From Allomuricauda sp. TMED12 (lineage in GTDB: Bacteria > Bacteroidota > Bacteroidia > Flavobacteriales > Flavobacteriaceae), in the NCBI GenBank assembly GCA_002167435.2, contig NHBR02000142.1, forward strand, positions 3,489-53,060: 49,572 nucleotides of DNA, read 5' to 3'. The position numbers were made by a program, and so were the translations under genes. The notes beneath the pieces are model-generated. The model saw only the letters and a list, made by a program, of their open reading frames with translations. It was not told where the DNA came from and made no database searches. Of this stretch, positions 1 to 6,993 are shown piece by piece. Within the stretch, counting starts at the first letter, position 1; each line of letters opens with the position of its first letter.

Positions 1-200
1 ATGCTCATGACCAGATAGTACAGGTTCAATAGGATATCGGCATACAACTGGGATTGGTACAGCACATAGATACTGATCAAAATGGCCACGATACCAAAAA
101 GGTAATTGTGGACATTGTTCTGACGGGCCATCAGTACCTGGACCACCCCAAAGGCGGTTCCGAGCCACTGCATTACGACAATTTGAGAAAATAATTCCAT
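1..200 (-). CDS. pnuT: PnuC-family transporter, probably PnuT thiamine transporter (partial)
   Basis: This is the N-terminal 66 codons of a gene that runs off the left edge of the window. The translation begins MELFSQIVVMQWLGTAFG and shows two hydrophobic stretches with the PnuC-family pattern (WLGTAFGVVQVLMA, then an HNYLFG motif, then a second membrane helix with LNLYYLVMS). PnuC proteins are facilitative inner-membrane carriers of B-vitamin-type substrates. Members under TPP riboswitches are known as PnuT and carry thiamine, and a TPP riboswitch sits directly upstream here, so I infer thiamine as substrate. The ATG at 200 is preceded by AGGAG about 8 nt upstream, a strong Shine-Dalgarno for this phylum. 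Substrate assignment rests on the riboswitch; family assignment rests on the visible helices. Confidence 0.85.
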   Translation of the reverse strand, partial: MELFSQIVVMQWLGTAFGVVQVLMARQNNVHNYLFGIVAILISIYVLYQSQLYADILLNLYYLVMS

Positions 201-205
201 GTATT

Positions 206-241
206 GGGTCTCCTTTTTTTGATAAAATACACAGGGGACCC
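206..241 (-). promoter_or_regulatory. Candidate ribosome-binding-site sequestering hairpin of the riboswitch
   Basis: On the minus strand, GGGTCCCCT (241-233) can pair with AGGAGACCC (214-206) at 8 of 9 positions. The second strand contains the Shine-Dalgarno AGGAG of the PnuT gene. The element lies between the TPP aptamer and the start codon, where an expression platform is expected. I infer translational control by masking the ribosome-binding site. Which ligand state favours the helix cannot be read from the sequence. Confidence 0.5.
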
Positions 242-265
242 CCATAAGGAAGATCGGCCAAAATG

Positions 266-358
266 GCCTTGCCTTAATCCCTACGCCAGTATTACCTGGA
301 TCAGGTGCGAAGTGATTCACTTCCGGGTATGATCTCAGCCCTATCATAGGACACCCCA
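266..358 (-). promoter_or_regulatory. TPP riboswitch (THI element)
   Basis: Read on the minus strand, the segment contains the conserved TPP aptamer blocks in order: GGGGTG near 357, GGGCTGAGATCATACCC in the middle, then ACCTGATCCAGGTAATAC and TGGCGTAGGGA. A variable hairpin (AAGTGAATCACTT) separates the two halves. It precedes the PnuC-family gene by about 65 nt. TPP riboswitches repress thiamine synthesis and uptake genes when thiamine pyrophosphate is abundant. The boundaries are approximate because the closing P1 helix is weak. Confidence 0.93.
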
Positions 359-429
359 TGTGATGTTCAAAGGTAGGGAATAGTTACAATTTAAAAAGCG
401 ATGGAAGGATAAATTCCACATGGGTTCAT

Positions 430-2019
430 TTATTTAAAAATTGAGCTGACCTCCCGATGCACCTTTAAATAATGCTGTTCCAAATCCTCTTCTGAAACCT
501 CCATCGGCTCCGGTAGTCCCATGTCGATTTTTGGTTTTGGAAACTGCACCTTTCGATCCTTCCCATCCGCAAAGACCACAAACTCCCCCTGGCGTAACCG
601 AAAGAACACCTCTGCCCTTCGTTTGGACACCTCCTTCTCCCCTTCCGTGATCCGTCGCTCCAGGTTCAGTCCCGAGCTCTTGCTCACGCTCCGGGTGGGG
701 ATCTTGACGAGTTCAAAGAAACGCTCGTAGTACCTGGCCGTATCAGGGTCGTTCACCTTTCCAAAAAACTGATAGGATAAGTTCGAAAGTATCGCTTTAC
801 TCGCCTTCTCCCCGTACATCATATCGTTCTGGATCTTGTCCTGTAGCACATATACACTTACGATATCATAGCTCCGCAAGGTGGCCGGTATGCGGTGCAT
901 GTTCAACAATCGTAAGGTGGAAGCCTCTTCCAACAACATAAAGGAGGGCTTACGGTTCCGCCTGCTCATCTGTTTGGAAATCGTATGGATGATCGTTGCG
1001 ATCACCGGAGACAAAGAGGCATCCTTTTGGGGATTGTTCACCAGGGCAATTACAGATGGGTTGTTTTCATGATTGATGTCCAAGGGAATCTCATCTTTGG
1101 AAAGGACCATGAATATCTTCCGGGTACTGATCTTTTTAAAACCATTGGCCAAGGTACTGAGCACCCCGGCGGTCTGACGCTCCGACCCCACCCCACTGAT
1201 AAAGGCATCGGCCATAGCTCGGGAGGTCACGTTCCCCCGCAAGAACTTGATCAGGCTCTTAATAGCTAATTGTTGGTACAGGGCCATCAAATGGGGCAAG
1301 GTACAATATTGGGGATAGTCGGTTTTCAATCGCCATATAAGTCCACTGACAAGTCCCTCTGCGGCATCCTTGAAAAAACGGGAGGTGCTGTTCTCATCCG
1401 AGTCCCGGTGTTCCATCAAATTCTCCAAAAGGACCCTAGACACCTCGTGCACACTTTCCTCATCGGGCAGGTATTTGGGGGCAATGGGATTGACCCGGTG
1501 ATGGATGGGCCCAAAGGAAACGATCCGAAAAGGCACCTTTTTGTCCTTCCAAAGCGGATAGGCCATTTCCGTGATCTCAAAATCCTTGTAGTCGTGGATG
1601 ATCCCGGAAAACTTTTCCTTTCGGAAATGCTGTAACAATCCATAGATGACACTTTCGGTCTTTCCGCTGCCAGCGGAGGCCATTACGGAAATCCCCCTAC
1701 GGATATTGCCGAGGACCAACCTCCTGCCCCGTACCTTCAATTTCACTTCAAAGACCTTGGAGGGTCCATTGGAATCCTTATGATGATCCACCAGACCAAA
1801 GATCACTATATGAACAAAAAACAATGGGAGCCAAAGGGACAGCGCCCCTTCGAAAAATCCATCCCAATGTCGTGACCAAGCTGAAGCCATGGCCCATAGC
1901 ACTATGAACACAGCACCTATGATAAAGCCATGTTTGAGAAACCGAACGGCCACCGCCGATATCCCTCCCCAGAGCAACAAACAAACAACGATCCCTATCC
2001 AACCAAAGTCATCCATCAT
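430..2019 (-). CDS. VirD4/TraG-type coupling ATPase of a mobilizable element
   Basis: The protein has 529 residues, with three predicted membrane segments near residues 5-22, 28-46 and 58-76, then a cytoplasmic ATPase. The Walker A motif ASAGSGKT lies at about 114-121 and the Walker B region FMLLEEAST at about 360-368. This layout (membrane anchor, P-loop, acidic Walker B) is that of type IV coupling proteins, which deliver relaxase-bound DNA to a conjugation channel. It follows the relaxase gene by 9 nt and is the last gene of a three-gene mobilization operon. No mating-pair-formation gene (TraJ, TraK, TraM and so on) is visible, so the element probably borrows a channel from a resident conjugative element. 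The start could be either of the two adjacent ATG codons. Confidence 0.85.
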   Translation of the reverse strand: MMDDFGWIGIVVCLLLWGGISAVAVRFLKHGFIIGAVFIVLWAMASAWSRHWDGFFEGALSLWLPLFFVHIVIFGLVDHHKDSNGPSKVFEVKLKVRGRRLVLGNIRRGISVMASAGSGKTESVIYGLLQHFRKEKFSGIIHDYKDFEITEMAYPLWKDKKVPFRIVSFGPIHHRVNPIAPKYLPDEESVHEVSRVLLENLMEHRDSDENSTSRFFKDAAEGLVSGLIWRLKTDYPQYCTLPHLMALYQQLAIKSLIKFLRGNVTSRAMADAFISGVGSERQTAGVLSTLANGFKKISTRKIFMVLSKDEIPLDINHENNPSVIALVNNPQKDASLSPVIATIIHTISKQMSRRNRKPSFMLLEEASTLRLLNMHRIPATLRSYDIVSVYVLQDKIQNDMMYGEKASKAILSNLSYQFFGKVNDPDTARYYERFFELVKIPTRSVSKSSGLNLERRITEGEKEVSKRRAEVFFRLRQGEFVVFADGKDRKVQFPKPKIDMGLPEPMEVSEEDLEQHYLKVHREVSSIFK

Positions 2020-2028
2020 TCCATATTT

Positions 2029-3048
2029 TTAAATTCCGATCGACCCGGATTCCATGGCCTTTCCGATACCTTTTTTCAGCTTCATCATGGCTTTATAGGC
2101 CAATTGTGCTTGGTTGGTAGGGATGCTCGGCACCTTCACTCCCGCCCTGAACAAGAGTTGTTTGGCAGCTTGTTTTTCGTTGGCGGGCAATCCCAACAGT
2201 GTTGCAAAGAATAGCTTGGGGTTCTTGTCCAAGAGGTTTCGGGCATGATAGGTCTCCACAAAGTTCCTGCGGTAGCCGAACTGCCCATCAAAGGCCTTTT
2301 CCGCGGCCCTATAGAATTTGTCCCGATCAAAGCCCTGCTTTACCTTTTCCCCATTGAGAACGGTTTGTGAAGTGCGGAACTTGGAGCCTGGGGACAGACT
2401 ATTGGCATTGGTCACGTCCTTCCGGCTGACGATGATATGGATATGGCTCTGGTGCCCTTCTTTGGCCATCCCGGGAACGATACGTTTGCCGTTGAGCTTA
2501 TGTGGCGCTTCCCTTTCCAAGGTCATGATCTCTTCCTGGAGTTTCCCGATATCCCCTTGTTCCCTACCTTGGTTAATGGCCCTGACCTGATGTTGCAACT
2601 CCAAAATCTTGCTTGCATATACCTGGTTCTCCCTGACCGCTTTATCCTTCTCGGAATACGTCCGTTCCCGTTCCAGTTTTGCAAAGTACAATACGTCCTT
2701 GACCGTTATTTCCTTATCCCGATAAAAGGAAGCCGCATAGGTCTTCATGAGTTCCCTGGTATACTGTTTGAGTTTTTCTGGTTCATCCCCGATATGTTTC
2801 AATTCCGATTGGGAGGGACTGACCATGATGGAATAAAACTTCGGGTCTTTTTTGGAGAGCTTGGCGGTATTGGCATCAATCTCGGTAATGACCCTATCGG
2901 CCCCTATATTGTTCTCGGTCTGATTGAAAAACAGCTCTTGGTCTTCCGGGGACCTCCCTTCGTTCTCCTTTTCCAGATAGCCCACAAAATCCCGGGCACT
3001 GCCCTGGTAATTTTTCCCTAATTGTTGACGTGTGATGGCAATGTACAT
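2029..3048 (-). CDS. DUF5712/MobB-like relaxase
   Basis: From the ATG at 3048 the protein is 339 residues (MYIAITRQQLG). An in-frame ATG 12 codons upstream would overlap the previous gene; the 3048 start lies one base after that gene's TAA and gives a conserved-looking N-terminus, so I prefer it. A histidine cluster GHQSHIHIIVSRKD at about 198-211 is the HxH metal-binding motif III of HUH-type relaxases, with a YRDKEI segment and a VLYFAKLERERTY block before it. These proteins nick and bind the transferred strand at oriT. The gene sits between a BfmA/BtgA-like gene and a coupling-protein gene, the standard Bacteroidota mobilization order. The DUF5712 name is from memory of the family. Confidence 0.8.
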   Translation of the reverse strand: MYIAITRQQLGKNYQGSARDFVGYLEKENEGRSPEDQELFFNQTENNIGADRVITEIDANTAKLSKKDPKFYSIMVSPSQSELKHIGDEPEKLKQYTRELMKTYAASFYRDKEITVKDVLYFAKLERERTYSEKDKAVRENQVYASKILELQHQVRAINQGREQGDIGKLQEEIMTLEREAPHKLNGKRIVPGMAKEGHQSHIHIIVSRKDVTNANSLSPGSKFRTSQTVLNGEKVKQGFDRDKFYRAAEKAFDGQFGYRRNFVETYHARNLLDKNPKLFFATLLGLPANEKQAAKQLLFRAGVKVPSIPTNQAQLAYKAMMKLKKGIGKAMESGSIGI

Positions 3049-3049
3049 G

Positions 3050-3637
3050 TTATGGGTTTTTGATTTTTTGTTGGTAGCGTTCAATGAGCTCAGGGTCCAG
3101 GTCCAACTTGAGGTAATCCTTCCCCAATCGGTTCTTCACTGGAACAACGTGGTCTAGGACATGCTTAAAGTCCCGTTTCAATGCCTCCATTTCCTCCTTG
3201 AGGTGTTCATGCAAGATTTTGGGAACCTGGATCTCCGTATCCAACAGTTCAGGATTGGACGGTGTTTGCTTTTCGGTCAATTGTTGCTCAAAGAAATCGA
3301 AGTCCCCTTCCCATCCGTCCTCTTCCTCGGGTTCCAGTTCCTGCTGGAAAAGGGCTTGGATCATACTGACCGTCGGTAGGGTCTGTTCCTTTTCGATGCT
3401 CCGCATAATGGCCACCATGGCATTGAACCTTTTTTTGATCAAATATTTGAGGCCGGCGATGGTCTCGTTCATCCGTTCATCAGGGGAAATGCCATTATGG
3501 TCAAAGAACTCCACCATGGCCAACAAGGTCATGGAATGGGACTTTCCCTGTCGCTTGGAAAAGCCCTTGAACTTTTGGAGCACCGATTTCTTGATGCACA
3601 CGGTGCGAAACGCTTCCTTTTCGTATCCCTTATCCAT
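3050..3637 (-). CDS. BfmA/BtgA-type mobilization accessory protein
   Basis: A 195-residue, strongly charged protein. Residues 8-45 (FRTVCIKKSVLQKFKGFSKR, then SHSMTLLAMVEFF) look like a ribbon-helix-helix DNA-binding segment of the kind found in relaxosome accessory proteins. The middle is acidic (ELEPEEEDGWEGD) and the C-terminal part looks helical or coiled. The first position of the mobilization operon, immediately before the relaxase, matches BfmA/BtgA proteins of Bacteroidota mobilizable elements, which assist nicking at oriT and may autoregulate the operon. Family assignment is from context plus overall appearance. It may be the protein that reads the repeats upstream at 3867-3910. Confidence 0.7.
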   Translation of the reverse strand: MDKGYEKEAFRTVCIKKSVLQKFKGFSKRQGKSHSMTLLAMVEFFDHNGISPDERMNETIAGLKYLIKKRFNAMVAIMRSIEKEQTLPTVSMIQALFQQELEPEEEDGWEGDFDFFEQQLTEKQTPSNPELLDTEIQVPKILHEHLKEEMEALKRDFKHVLDHVVPVKNRLGKDYLKLDLDPELIERYQQKIKNP

Positions 3638-3698
3638 TTTTAGCTTAAAAATTCCTTGGTTTTATTGGCCCCAGCGCAGTTTTACGCTAAAAATGCCC

Positions 3699-3785
3699 AA
3701 GGCCCTATTTCTGTATATTCCCCAAAACCCCATAAACAGGGCCTTACGGAGTAACCATGATCGGTAGCGCTGCGCCAGCACGCTA
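3699..3785. repeat. Inverted repeats upstream of mobilization operon (oriT candidate)
   Basis: Two inverted repeats lie in the non-coding region before the mobilization operon. AAGGCCCT at 3699-3706 matches AGGGCCTT at 3738-3745; the match weakens but continues inward. A second hairpin, TAGCG-CTG-CGC-CAG-CA-CGCTA, spans 3765-3785. The position 60-150 bp upstream of relaxosome genes makes this a candidate origin of transfer, but no nic site can be recognised. The region 3638-3975 holds no convincing gene. Confidence 0.4.
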
Positions 3786-3866
3786 TCCTCTTGCTCTTCC
3801 TTTTTGTGCAGCGACCCAAAAACGAATCGCACAACAGGGACTAAAAACCCAGTTGCATTGTATCTA

Positions 3867-3910
3867 AAAGTCAAATCGAATGGTACGGACTTCAGGAAAG
3901 TCAAATCGAA
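3867..3910. repeat. Direct repeat pair AAAGTCAAATCGAA upstream of mobilization operon
   Basis: The 14-mer AAAGTCAAATCGAA occurs at 3867-3880 and 3897-3910, 30 bp apart, i.e. about three helical turns. Its first 13 bases recur at 19422-19434 just upstream of the integrase. This spacing suits a DNA-binding protein acting on one face of the helix, such as a relaxosome accessory protein, an excisionase or a regulator. Confidence 0.6.
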
Positions 3911-3975
3911 TCGCCGTACATTTTAATCGTTGCATAACAACAGCTTAAATATATGAATATTAAGCCGTTGCACAT

Positions 3976-4002
3976 AAAAAAACCCAATCATAATGATTGG
4001 GT
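3976..4002 (-). terminator. Intrinsic terminator of the ssb-radC operon
   Basis: ACCCAATCA (3982-3990) and TGATTGGGT (3994-4002) form a perfect 9-bp stem with a 3-nt loop. On the minus strand the stem is followed by a run of T (A run at 3976-3982 on the plus strand). It lies about 60 nt past the stop codon of the RadC-like gene. Confidence 0.85.
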
Positions 4003-4060
4003 CGTTTTGTTGCCTTTTGACCCCTCGAAAGGGGCCAAATTGCCATCCACTGTCCAAGGG

Positions 4061-4510
4061 TCACATGAGCCCATTGTCCGCAAAACTATAATAACGTCCA
4101 TCGGGTGCCAGGATGATATGGTCCAAAACGGTGATATCGAAAAGCTGGGCCGCCTGTTGGATTTTTTTGGTCAATTGTCTGTCCTGCTCGCTGGCCTTCA
4201 ATTGCCCGGAGGGGTGGTTATGTGCCAAGATAATGCCCACGGAAAGTGTTTTGAGGATAATGGCAAAAAGAATGCGCATGTCCACCATGGTTCCCGTGAT
4301 CCCACCATGGGACAATGGATAGATGCCCTTGACCTTATTGGAGCGATTGAGCAGAAGGATCATGAAGGTCTCGTGCAATCCTATGGTATCGGCATCCCAG
4401 TTGTTGAACAACAGGGCCCCCACATCCTTGGAATTGGTGATCGACAGTGATTTCAGGGTACTGAGCTTCTCCCGGTAACTGATCTGTATCTCGTTGACTG
4501 AATGTTCCAT
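4061..4510 (-). CDS. RadC-like JAB/JAMM domain protein
   Basis: Starting at the ATG at 4510 the protein is 149 residues (MEHSVNEIQISY). A longer in-frame start exists, but only the 4510 ATG has a good AGGA site 6-9 nt upstream. The C-terminal half has the complete JAMM metalloprotease signature HNHPSGQLKASEQD (HxH-x7-S-x2-D), with DHIILAPDG after it. This is the RadC-type JAB domain without the N-terminal helix-hairpin-helix of chromosomal RadC. Short RadC-like proteins are typical passengers of plasmids and integrative elements; their biochemical role is not settled. It lies 67 nt downstream of ssb and shares its terminator. Confidence 0.88.
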   Translation of the reverse strand: MEHSVNEIQISYREKLSTLKSLSITNSKDVGALLFNNWDADTIGLHETFMILLLNRSNKVKGIYPLSHGGITGTMVDMRILFAIILKTLSVGIILAHNHPSGQLKASEQDRQLTKKIQQAAQLFDITVLDHIILAPDGRYYSFADNGLM

Positions 4511-4577
4511 CGTTTTCCTGTTAAGATTGAAAAAGGAAGGGATGCCCAAGTCTGTTCCCTGGGCACCCCCTAAGTCT

Positions 4578-4925
4578 TTATTCCTCATTGGTGGTTCCCC
4601 CCAACAATAAGACCTCGTTTAGGACCACTTCGGTCACATAGCGTTTGTTCCCTTCCTTGTCCTCATAGGAACGGGAGGTCAATTTTCCCTCGATGGCGAT
4701 CTCCTTGCCCTTGGTCACAAAACCTTCGATGATATCTGCCAGCTTGCCCCATCCGATAAGGGTGTGCCATTCGGTATTGGTGATACGTTCCCCTTGGCTG
4801 TTCTTGTAATGTTCGTTGGTGGCCAGGGTCAGGCGCGCCACTCGTTTCCCACTCTCCAGGTTGGTGATTACGGGATCTTGTCCCACGTTTCCGATAAGTT
4901 GCACTTTGTTTCTCAATGTACTCAT
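4578..4925 (-). CDS. ssb: Single-stranded DNA-binding protein
   Basis: A 115-residue OB-fold protein. The start MSTLRNKVQLIGNVGQDP is the usual N-terminus of Bacteroidota Ssb proteins, followed by the TEWHTLIGWGKLA and KGKEIAIEGKLTSRSYEDKEG strands of the OB fold. It is short: the OB fold is followed only by LLLGGTTNEE, without the long Gly/Pro-rich linker and the DDxPF tip of housekeeping Ssb, so it is probably an element-borne copy that coats transferred single strands. It is upstream of the RadC-like gene in a two-gene operon. About 630 nt of non-coding sequence lie before it. Confidence 0.93.
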   Translation of the reverse strand: MSTLRNKVQLIGNVGQDPVITNLESGKRVARLTLATNEHYKNSQGERITNTEWHTLIGWGKLADIIEGFVTKGKEIAIEGKLTSRSYEDKEGNKRYVTEVVLNEVLLLGGTTNEE

Positions 4926-5128
4926 GATAAAAAGCTTTTAGTGCCTACCTCCCATTATTGTATAGGTTAGCAGGCGGGTTAATAAAATCCCCATTTTATT
5001 TGGTCTTTGTTTCCCAAATTTTAAGGGGCGTTTGTTTGCTTCTTACGTGCGCAGCACCATAAAAGAAGGGGATTCTGTCAAGGCTTTTGAAAGGAAATCG
5101 GGAGGCTCCGTGACGTAGCAAAACCTCA

Positions 5129-5447
5129 TGTCATGACAATGACAGGATTGGTTTTGAAGGAAAGGGAAACCCTATTTGCGAACAAAACAGGGCATGGCCT
5201 TGACAGGTTCGATAAGGGCCCATGGGAATTCCTTCAGACCCAATGGACCAGGGAGCGTACGGAAAGTGAAGCGAGTGCAGGCCTTGGTGTCCTTATTGGA
5301 AGTCCCAGGGCACTGTCCTGTTTTTCGATGCACCGAAAAACAACGAGGGCTTCTTTTATTATGGACCCCTTAAAATTTGTTGGCCAACTGAGCATGCGCA
5401 GTGGACCAAAGCAAAGACCGAAGAAGTCTTTGCAAGGGACAGTGTCC
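5129..5447. other. Structured non-coding region with several perfect inverted repeats
   Basis: The interval 4926-5557 contains no convincing gene but is rich in dyad symmetry. TGTCATGACA at 5129-5138 is a perfect palindrome. GTTTTTCG (5320-5327) pairs with CGAAAAAC (5334-5341). GCAAAGAC (5411-5418) pairs with GTCTTTGC (5426-5433). GGACAGTGTCC (5437-5447) is a palindrome around a central G. The cluster of hairpins lies behind ssb in a mobilizable element, so an origin of transfer, a single-strand replication start or a structured RNA are all possible. A gene relic is also possible, because one plus-strand frame is open from about 5265 to past 5510. Confidence 0.4.
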
Positions 5448-5557
5448 AAGAGCATCCGAAGTGCGGCAAACATCAAAATGGAGATCACAAGTCAAGTAGG
5501 ATGGAAATAATTCCATTGCGAAGTATATACACTAAAGTATATAGGGGGCTATTTCGT

Positions 5558-5797
5558 TCACGCAATGATTTCCCGGAGATAGTCCACATAGGCATCCAGC
5601 TTTATGTGGAAGTCCTCTACTCCGTAGGTGGCCTTGCAGAGTATATCCATTTCCTTTTGGGCATACGCCTTCATGGAAACACCATGGCTATGTTCCATAT
5701 AATTGGAGAGCAACAATTGGTTAAAATCGCTGGAAGCCTGGATTTGATGTACCAGCTTATAAGGTTTTACTATCGCAAGGCTGAAATGTATGGACAT
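5558..5797 (-). CDS. Small hypothetical protein
   Basis: A 79-residue protein starting MSIHFSLAIVKPYKLVHQIQ. It has no signal peptide or membrane segment and no motif I recognise; the C-terminal half reads as an amphipathic helix (VEDFHIKLDAYVDYLREIIA). It is the last of three same-strand genes after the SRAP gene, 31 nt downstream of another small gene. The overlapping plus-strand frame has no better claim. I assign no function. Confidence 0.5.
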   Translation of the reverse strand: MSIHFSLAIVKPYKLVHQIQASSDFNQLLLSNYMEHSHGVSMKAYAQKEMDILCKATYGVEDFHIKLDAYVDYLREIIA

Positions 5798-5828
5798 ATT
5801 ATTGGATAAAATATATGTTATGGCGCCA

Positions 5829-6077
5829 TTAAAATTTCAAATCCCCAAAATCGGTATCGGTCACATATTTGTCCATTTTCTTGCCATGGACGAACACGCC
5901 CATATTTAATATGTTTTCCCTGATAGGACAAAGTTCCAGTTCCACAAAGAACCTATCAATGGCGTATAATTGAAAATAACAGTCTATGGATTTAAATTGG
6001 GTCAGGTAAATGCCCTCATCCCATAGTGTATCCCATTGTTCCTCATGGGACATGGTGAGAAATTCATAAATACCCAT
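5829..6077 (-). CDS. Small hypothetical protein coupled to SRAP gene
   Basis: An 82-residue acidic protein (MGIYEFLTMSHEEQWDTLWDEG at the N-terminus, about 20 residues of it diagnostic). Its ATG overlaps the TGA of the SRAP gene in a TGATG arrangement, so translation is likely coupled and the two products probably work together or in fixed ratio. I recognise no domain; the length and composition resemble small conserved proteins found beside SRAP genes in flavobacterial mobile elements, which is a weak recollection. Confidence 0.65.
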   Translation of the reverse strand: MGIYEFLTMSHEEQWDTLWDEGIYLTQFKSIDCYFQLYAIDRFFVELELCPIRENILNMGVFVHGKKMDKYVTDTDFGDLKF

Positions 6078-6838
6078 CAGTACTCAACTTTTACATCATC
6101 ATATTCGAAATAATCCGTTGCTTCCGGTTGGTTACCGATGGCATTTTTGCCGCGAAGTTTCGCCACCGTATATGCCTTAAGCTCAGCTTCCGGGTAAGGC
6201 TGTAAAAGCTCCTCCAGTCTTTTTTGGTCCAGTTCGTCCCGATAGGGCTCCAACCAGGCATCCTCCAGTTCATCCGGCAATATCACGGGCATCCTGGGCC
6301 CCTTTAATTTGGGATTGTTATGGATTTCCGCCATCATGGGATTCCCCTCGGTGGTCACGATGGAAAAGGTATTGAGCATCTCTCCTGTCTCGGGGTCTGT
6401 CCATTCGTTCCAAAGGCCCGCAAGGGAAATCGGATGTCCATCCTTTCTGGAAATGTAATAGGGAACCGTTTCCTTGCCGTGATGGTGGTGTTCATAGAAG
6501 CCGTCGATACATATTATGCAACGTTTGTCCTTGGCTGAACTTTTATATGAACTTTTTGAGAACATGGTCTCTCCCCTGGCATTCAAAGTCTTGTTCCAGA
6601 TATCCTTTTTGTCCTTTGCCCAAAAGGGTACTAGTCCCCATTGGGAGACCACGGGATAATTGGGGCTTTCGCTGGTATAAATGAACATTTTGGGATGTTG
6701 GAACCCAGTTACGTGAAACAGGGGAAGATCGGTTTCCCTGACCAATTTCTCCTTGATCTCCCGTATGGCATGCTCATCCGCATCGCGCATGGCCCTTTTG
6801 AGCTGGGATTCCAACTGGGCATTGACATCGTAGCACAT
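6077..6838 (-). CDS. SRAP/HMCES (YedK-like) SOS-response-associated protein
   Basis: The true start is the ATG at 6838, because SRAP proteins need Cys as residue 2 after Met removal and the sequence there reads MCYD. An upstream extension to 7051 in frame has no such logic. The 253-residue protein has the family's catalytic set: Cys2, Asn86 in LNARGE, Glu116 in FYEH, and His173 in EIHN, with the RMP motif just after. SRAP proteins form a thiazolidine crosslink with abasic sites in single-stranded DNA and protect them from breakage. In a mobilizable element, with Ssb and RadC-like genes nearby, it probably guards single strands during transfer. The 3' end is translationally coupled to a small unknown gene. 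Confidence 0.93.
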   Translation of the reverse strand: MCYDVNAQLESQLKRAMRDADEHAIREIKEKLVRETDLPLFHVTGFQHPKMFIYTSESPNYPVVSQWGLVPFWAKDKKDIWNKTLNARGETMFSKSSYKSSAKDKRCIICIDGFYEHHHHGKETVPYYISRKDGHPISLAGLWNEWTDPETGEMLNTFSIVTTEGNPMMAEIHNNPKLKGPRMPVILPDELEDAWLEPYRDELDQKRLEELLQPYPEAELKAYTVAKLRGKNAIGNQPEATDYFEYDDVKVEY

Positions 6839-6993
6839 AATCGAGGTTATATAGATTACTGGATTTAAGATACTTAATCCTGCGCTTTCGGGCAAGTTGC
6901 AATTCAAAAGATCATACAACAGCATAAAGACAATACCAACACAATTTATATTTTGTACATTGGAATAAGATGGGCGAGTAATCCCAAAAACCG

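Noticed and set aside
3662..3904. 80-residue minus-strand frame before the mobilization operon
   Set aside because: It covers the inverted repeats, has no motif or ribosome-binding site, and an odd composition; more likely part of a non-coding transfer region.
3953..4450. 165-residue plus-strand frame
   Set aside because: It is antisense to the RadC-like gene, starts in the terminator region and has no motif.
5133..5510. 125-residue plus-strand frame behind ssb
   Set aside because: Covers several perfect dyads, shows no domain, and another plus-strand frame is more protein-like over part of it; kept only as a remark on a possible relic.
5501..5809. 102-residue plus-strand frame
   Set aside because: Antisense to the small gene at 5558-5797, which fits the same-strand gene run better; not certain.
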